A stretch of 64,000 nt of DNA, from positions 13,582 through 77,581 of the forward strand of contig CAJTVM010000002.1 of the NCBI GenBank assembly GCA_910579595.1, written 5' to 3'. Below, piece by piece: positions 60,550 through 64,000 of this stretch. Each line of letters starts with the position of its first letter. Positions within the stretch are counted from its first letter, which is position 1. A program made the translations under genes and the position numbers. This stretch comes from an uncultured Oscillospiraceae bacterium. Its GTDB lineage: Bacteria > Bacillota > Clostridia > Oscillospirales > Oscillospiraceae. Below the pieces are notes generated by a model that had not been told where the DNA came from, searched no databases, and saw nothing but the letters and a program-made list of their open reading frames with translations.

Positions 60550-61956
60550 TTATTTAATGAGCAGGTTCTCGCGCATCAGGTCGCTGGCCTCTTTGAAGCG
60601 GGAAGTCCACTGCTCCAGCGTGGTGCTGCCGCTGATCAGGCCGTTGATGGGATCGAAGAATTCCTCACGGTTGGAGCCCAGGCCGGGAGTGGAGGTGTAG
60701 GGGGAGAACACGCCCACCACGGCGTTGGCACCGTTGTCATAGATGGAATAGAAATACTTGTTGTCGCCCTCCAGCTTGTCAACGATGCCGTTGACGGGCT
60801 GAACCGCGCCGCCCTTCAGGAAGATGTCCACGGCCTTATCACTGTACATGAAGGCCACGAACTGCTTGGCGGCGTCAATGTTGGCGGCGCCGGAGGGGAT
60901 CCAGATCTGCTCCAGGAAGGAGTAGCTGGCGCCATTGCCTCCGTCCTTGGCGGCGGGCAGGGCGCACATACCCCACTCAAAGCCATCGGCGCGGGGAGCC
61001 TCGGCCATCTCGCCGGGCAGCCAGGTGCCGTTGGGGCAGAACAGGGCCTTGTTGTCCAGAATCAGCTGCTGGTTTTGGCTGAAGTCAGTCTCGTTGGCCT
61101 GAGCGGGGGTCACCTTGGCGGTGTAGCTGGCCAGCTTGTTTACAATCTCAAAGCACTGCTGGCCCTCGGGGGTATCCCACACGCCCTCGGCGTAGGAGGT
61201 GGCCTTGTTGAAGAAGTCGGGGCCGCCCACGGAGTACATCAGGGCGTAGAAGAAGGCGTCAAAGTAACCGGTAGTGGGGTAGGTGAACAGGTCGATGTCC
61301 TCGGCCTTGGCCTTGTCGCCCAGCTCCCACATCTCGTCCCAGGTCTTGGGGATTTCCCAGCCCTTTTCAGCGAACAGGCCGGCGTTGTAGAACAGGCCGC
61401 AGGGGGCGTAGAACATGGGGGCCAGATAGGTCTTGCCATCGCCGTAGGGGACGGTAGCGTTGGTGCCCAGCACGTCGGCCATCACCTTGTCGCTGACCTT
61501 GGCGCTCTCGCCGGGAATGGTCATGCCCAGCACGTCGCTGATGTCGGCGATCTGGCGGTCCTTAATGAAGTTTTCGGTGAGCGCGGGGCCGCGGCCGGTG
61601 GCGCACAGCACTACGTCGGGGTAATCGCCGCCCTGCATGGAGGGGCCGATCACGTCTTCCAGGTTTTTCTCCAGGGTGAGCTGAACCTCAATGCCGGTTT
61701 CGGCGGTGAAAGCGTCGCAGACCTCTTTCCACATACCGGGATAGGTGGTTTCATAGCCGGAGGACAGGGCGGCCAGCTTGATAGGACCGGAGGGGGCGGC
61801 GGGTTTCTCAGACTCGACGGGATCGTCCGCGCCCTGGCTGCTGCTGGGGTTGTCACTGGCGGGGGGATTGGTCTGGGCGGCAGGGGCGCCGCCGCAGGCC
61901 GCCAGCAGGGACAGAAGCATGGCGGATGCAAGGAGCAGGCTGAGCATCTTTTTCAT
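60550..61956 (-). CDS. CUT1 sugar-binding lipoprotein, GH112 locus
   Basis: Binding protein of 468 residues. The lipobox is LSLLAAC with Cys21 modified, followed by a Ser/Asp/Pro linker. The fold begins IKLAALSSGYETTYPGMWKE and contains GGDYPDVVLCATGRGPA and FLEQIWIPSGAANIDAAKQF. First gene of the GH112 operon, so it likely binds the disaccharide that the GH112 enzyme splits. Confidence 0.92.
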   Translation of the reverse strand: MKKMLSLLLASAMLLSLLAACGGAPAAQTNPPASDNPSSSQGADDPVESEKPAAPSGPIKLAALSSGYETTYPGMWKEVCDAFTAETGIEVQLTLEKNLEDVIGPSMQGGDYPDVVLCATGRGPALTENFIKDRQIADISDVLGMTIPGESAKVSDKVMADVLGTNATVPYGDGKTYLAPMFYAPCGLFYNAGLFAEKGWEIPKTWDEMWELGDKAKAEDIDLFTYPTTGYFDAFFYALMYSVGGPDFFNKATSYAEGVWDTPEGQQCFEIVNKLASYTAKVTPAQANETDFSQNQQLILDNKALFCPNGTWLPGEMAEAPRADGFEWGMCALPAAKDGGNGASYSFLEQIWIPSGAANIDAAKQFVAFMYSDKAVDIFLKGGAVQPVNGIVDKLEGDNKYFYSIYDNGANAVVGVFSPYTSTPGLGSNREEFFDPINGLISGSTTLEQWTSRFKEASDLMRENLLIK

Positions 61957-62019
61957 TTTTTTACCTCCTCAAAATATTTGGTGTGCGTGTCCGGCCAGAA
62001 GAACGGCCGTCATAAGCTA

Positions 62020-62063
62020 AGTATATATGCCTCCATGCCGGGGAAACAGCCCAATTCTTGCGC
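62020..62063 (-). promoter_or_regulatory. Candidate activator-dependent promoter of the GH112 operon
   Basis: On the minus strand TATACT at 62025-62020 serves as a -10 without a matching -35. The 12-base word gcgcaagaattg (62063-62052) lies 26 bp upstream of it, where an AraC activator would sit. The word recurs at the araC promoter. Confidence 0.5.
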
Positions 62064-62221
62064 TTGTCTTTAGGGATATTGCTCTCTTTGCGTTTTGTAT
62101 ATTTTTTTGGCGCAGGCGTTTCCTCTCTTTGGAGGTTGTTGACAATTCAACAGATCAAAGCGTTGACGCTCCCAAAATAGCGACAAACAGAGGAGGGTAA
62201 ATCAACCGAAAAAGCTGGGAG

Positions 62222-62250
62222 TTGCACAATTCTTGCGCGGGGGATATAAT
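62222..62250 (+). promoter_or_regulatory. Promoter of the araC gene in the GH112 locus
   Basis: TTGCAC (62222-62227) and a perfect TATAAT (62245-62250) are exactly 17 bp apart. The spacer contains caattcttgcgc (62227-62238), the same 12 bases as at 62052-62063, so an autoregulating AraC protein could block this promoter. The 354-bp divergent spacer 61957-62310 holds no other gene. Confidence 0.8.
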
Positions 62251-62310
62251 AAGGAAGCAAATGGGGTGTTTCATTAGTTTCGTTAAATTGCGCAGCGGGG
62301 AGGGAAGCTC

Positions 62311-63168
62311 TTGAGCAGCAGACAGTACATCGATTCGCAGACGGCCCATGGGCCGTCTGGCCGCAGGGCCCTGCGGCCAATCTACATTTCCCAGGATATG
62401 TACTCGGAAGATTGGAACTCCAACCTCCATACCCACGGCTGTGCCGAGCTGTTTTTCATTACAGACGGGCACGGACGCTTCCGCACCCAATATGAGGAGT
62501 TTCCCGTTTCTATTCATGACCTGATTATCGTTAATGCCAATGTCCTCCACACGGAACTGAGCCAGATGGACAACCCCCTGGAGTATATCGTGCTGGGGGT
62601 AGAGGGGCTGGAGGCCATGGGAGGCGCGGACGGCTATACCATGCTCCACATCCACAGCGGCTGGCGGGAGCTGCTGAACTGCCTGGATCTGATACTACAG
62701 GAGGCCAGGGATGCCCGGCGCGATTATGAAAAGGTGTGCTGCCGCCTGCTGGAGGTGGTGCTGATCCTCCTGGAGCGGCAGGACAGCCTCTCCCTGTCGG
62801 ACGCGCCGGACGGCTCCCGGCCCAGCCAGGAGTGTGCCCTGGTTCGGCGGTACATTGACAATCATTTCAAGGAGGATCTGAAGCTGGAACAGCTGGCCCG
62901 GCTGGCCCACATCAACAAGTATTATCTGGCCCACACCTTCCGCCGGGAGTTCGGTGTTTCGCCCATCAATTACCTCATCTCCCGGCGGGTTGACGAGAGC
63001 CGTTTCCTGCTGCGGGAGACCGACCACAGTCTGTCCCTCATTGCCCAGATGCTGGGTTTTTCCTCCCCCAGCTATTTTTCCCAGTGCTTCCGCCGGGTGG
63101 AGGGCGTCAGCCCCATTGAATACCGCCGCCAGCACCGTTCAAAAGGCGCCGGCGGTTTGTCCCCTTGA
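62311..63168 (+). CDS. AraC-family regulator of the GH112 locus (TTG start)
   Basis: A 285-residue regulator with an N-terminal cupin sensor (LHTHGCAELFFITDGHGRFR) and a C-terminal double helix-turn-helix: LKLEQLARLAHINKYYLAHT and LIAQMLGFSSPSYFSQCFRR. It starts at TTG with ggggaggg upstream. The first 23 codons include two perfect palindromes that add GC-rich residues (SQTAHGPSGRRALRP). Divergent from the sugar importer and probably its activator. Confidence 0.88.
   Translation: MSSRQYIDSQTAHGPSGRRALRPIYISQDMYSEDWNSNLHTHGCAELFFITDGHGRFRTQYEEFPVSIHDLIIVNANVLHTELSQMDNPLEYIVLGVEGLEAMGGADGYTMLHIHSGWRELLNCLDLILQEARDARRDYEKVCCRLLEVVLILLERQDSLSLSDAPDGSRPSQECALVRRYIDNHFKEDLKLEQLARLAHINKYYLAHTFRREFGVSPINYLISRRVDESRFLLRETDHSLSLIAQMLGFSSPSYFSQCFRRVEGVSPIEYRRQHRSKGAGGLSP
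62338..62379 (+). repeat. Two back-to-back perfect palindromes in the araC 5' coding region
   Basis: Palindrome A, 62338-62359, is 22 bp and centred on ccatgg; palindrome B, 62358-62379, is 22 bp and centred on gggccc. They share two bases. Both are inside codons 10-23 of the araC gene. Each can form a full hairpin or bind a symmetric protein. Confidence 0.85.
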
Positions 63169-63564
63169 TGGATGCCGGCATAGTCCCTGTCTACGACCGG
63201 GCGTAATGTCTTGCCCACCGCGCTTAACACTTCCTTTGTTTCCTTATTATGGGGTCGTGGGCCCATGCCTGCCGGTAAGGCTCGCACGGGGCCTCAAAAT
63301 GGCGGACAGGGGGGGATTTGTCTGCCTGGGCAGTGCCCGGAGAAGGAGGACAGCGCCGTCCGCATGGTGGGTTATATCAAGGGAATTGCAAACCTGTAAA
63401 GGGTAAATTAAAGGGGCAAACTGCAAAAAACGGACAACAAAAAAGCCTTGAACCGTTGCCTTTGTAGTGATAAGGAACTATCTCAACTCAACATCATCAG
63501 TTGGCAGCTCGTAGTGCATACATTAAAAAATTGCCCAGAATGATTTAAGAGGAGGTTCCTGTTT
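63169..63564. other. 396-bp spacer without recognised gene
   Basis: Between the araC gene and the small gene at 63565 I find no convincing coding sequence. From about 63380 the composition becomes clearly more AT-rich (for example aaattaaagg and ataaggaac), unlike the GC-rich sequence to the left. A good RBS (agaggaggt) closes the spacer. Confidence 0.5.
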
Positions 63565-63804
63565 ATGGCACCATTACTTTCTTGTGAGTTCAACATTGAC
63601 ACCGCTTGCGTAGAGTTGAAATTTTCCGATGGCAACATGATTTCTATTGACTGCACTGCTGTTGAGGATGAGGTTGCCAAGAATATGCACCAGCGATCAG
63701 AGTTGGATTACCTGGTCTACAACGACCCGGTTGGATATGCTGATTTGATCCTTAATGGTGACCCGGAAGAGTATCTTAGAAACGTGACGGATTATACGCT
63801 TTAG
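63565..63804 (+). CDS. Small DUF6061-like protein
   Basis: A 79-residue protein, MAPLLSCEFNIDTACVELKF..., with SDGNMISIDCTAVEDEVAKN and QRSELDYLVYNDPVGYADLI. From memory this matches small clostridial proteins grouped as DUF6061, often found in accessory DNA; a domain search should confirm it. It has a strong RBS and its own terminator. Function unknown. Confidence 0.7.
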   Translation: MAPLLSCEFNIDTACVELKFSDGNMISIDCTAVEDEVAKNMHQRSELDYLVYNDPVGYADLILNGDPEEYLRNVTDYTL

Positions 63805-63811
63805 GTTAATG

Positions 63812-63861
63812 AAAACTGTCAGTACCAGACATTTGCATTCTGGTACTGACAGTTTTATTTT
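63812..63861 (+). terminator. Strong terminator after the small gene
   Basis: A perfect 18-bp stem pairs 63812-63829 with 63839-63856 (loop catttgcat), followed by atttt. It lies seven bases after the stop. Confidence 0.95.
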
Positions 63862-63897
63862 ACCTGTTTTTACTCAGTAGAGGTTAACTACTTTGGT

Positions 63898-64000
63898 TTA
63901 TTCGATATCATCAATTTCTTTCAAAGGGTCTATAATGCCACCCTCTCATAAAGAATGACACTACACGCAGGACATAGCATCCCTGTTACCTCCGACAAAG
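63898..64000 (-). pseudogene. C-terminal part of an unknown gene, possibly frameshifted
   Basis: On the minus strand, from the right edge, the frame reads LSEVTGMLCPACSVILYE and then goes on as RVAL to a stop at 63932-63930. If two bases (ag in gagagg, near 63949-63952) were absent the frame would continue as GGIIDPLKEIDDIE to a stop at 63900-63898. The Cys-x2-Cys suggests a zinc knuckle. It may be an intact short gene or a frameshifted one; the rest lies outside the window. Confidence 0.35.

Noticed and set aside
1..64000. CRISPR array, tRNA or rRNA genes
   Set aside because: No evenly spaced repeats or recognisable RNA gene sequences were seen on either strand; a covariance-model scan was not possible.

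Overview
The window is a GC-rich, gene-dense stretch from an anaerobic, motile Gram-positive bacterium, most likely a Clostridia gut commensal of the Oscillospiraceae type. This follows from the Firmicutes-style fla/che operon (FliY with a CheC-type domain, CheC/CheD/CheV, FlbD), lipoprotein sugar-binding proteins with CUT1 transporters, GH112 and GH120 enzymes, and strong AGGAGG ribosome-binding sites. I cannot name the species. No rRNA, tRNA or CRISPR array was recognised.

Region 1 (1-21560) is one long flagellar/chemotaxis operon on the plus strand. It enters from the left inside fliI and runs fliJ, fliK, flgD, a TIGR02530-type gene, flgE, flbD, motA, motB, fliM, fliY, cheY, fliO-P-Q-R, flhB, flhA, the sigma-28 gene fliA, two rod genes (flgF/flgG type), cheC, cheD, cheV and an EAL-HDOD protein. 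It ends at a strong terminator at 21528-21559. Genes are packed with small gaps or ATGA-type overlaps. flhF, flhG and fliL are absent from the places they often occupy. FliY carries three copies of a CheY-docking-like motif in its linker.

Region 2 (21573-30959) holds accessory motility and envelope genes. A minus-strand pair encodes a ParA/Soj-type ATPase with a MinD-like tail and, downstream, a ComFB-domain protein (a family reported to bind cyclic di-nucleotides). Next come the fliD-fliS-fliT-like filament-cap operon (plus), a membrane-anchored C39-like peptidase (minus), an FtsE-like ATPase without FtsX, and a methyl-accepting chemotaxis protein.

Region 3 (31024-40630) has an FtsA/PilM-like ATPase paired with a Lys/Pro-tailed membrane protein of unknown function, a single-domain ClpB-like AAA+ protein that seems to start at CTG, and an operon of DUF308, MMPL transporter and YhgE-like coiled-coil protein. 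Its upstream spacer holds two large hairpins and a 162-bp MITE-like palindrome flanked by TAA.

Region 4 (40630-48152) is a xylo-oligosaccharide locus: a DUF624 (YesL-like) membrane protein, a GH120 beta-xylosidase, a divergent AraC regulator and a CUT1 ABC importer. Region 5 (48180-56280) is mixed: Spx/ArsC-like protein, LysR with a divergent alanine/glycine:Na+ symporter, ECF sigma with a membrane partner, HxlR with a divergent flavodoxin-like reductase followed by an internally deleted flavoprotein pseudogene, a Lar-like zinc ribbon and a CofE-like protein. Region 6 (56301-63168) is a second sugar locus: a CUT1 importer, a small membrane protein and a GH112 phosphorylase (galacto-N-biose/lacto-N-biose type), with a divergent AraC regulator. 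Both sugar loci have a strong hairpin between the binding-protein gene and the first permease gene. The right end (about 63400-64000) is more AT-rich and looks like the edge of acquired DNA.

The best candidates for something undescribed are the ParA-ComFB pair inside the motility cluster, the multi-motif FliY, and the FtsA-like/Lys-Pro-tail pair.
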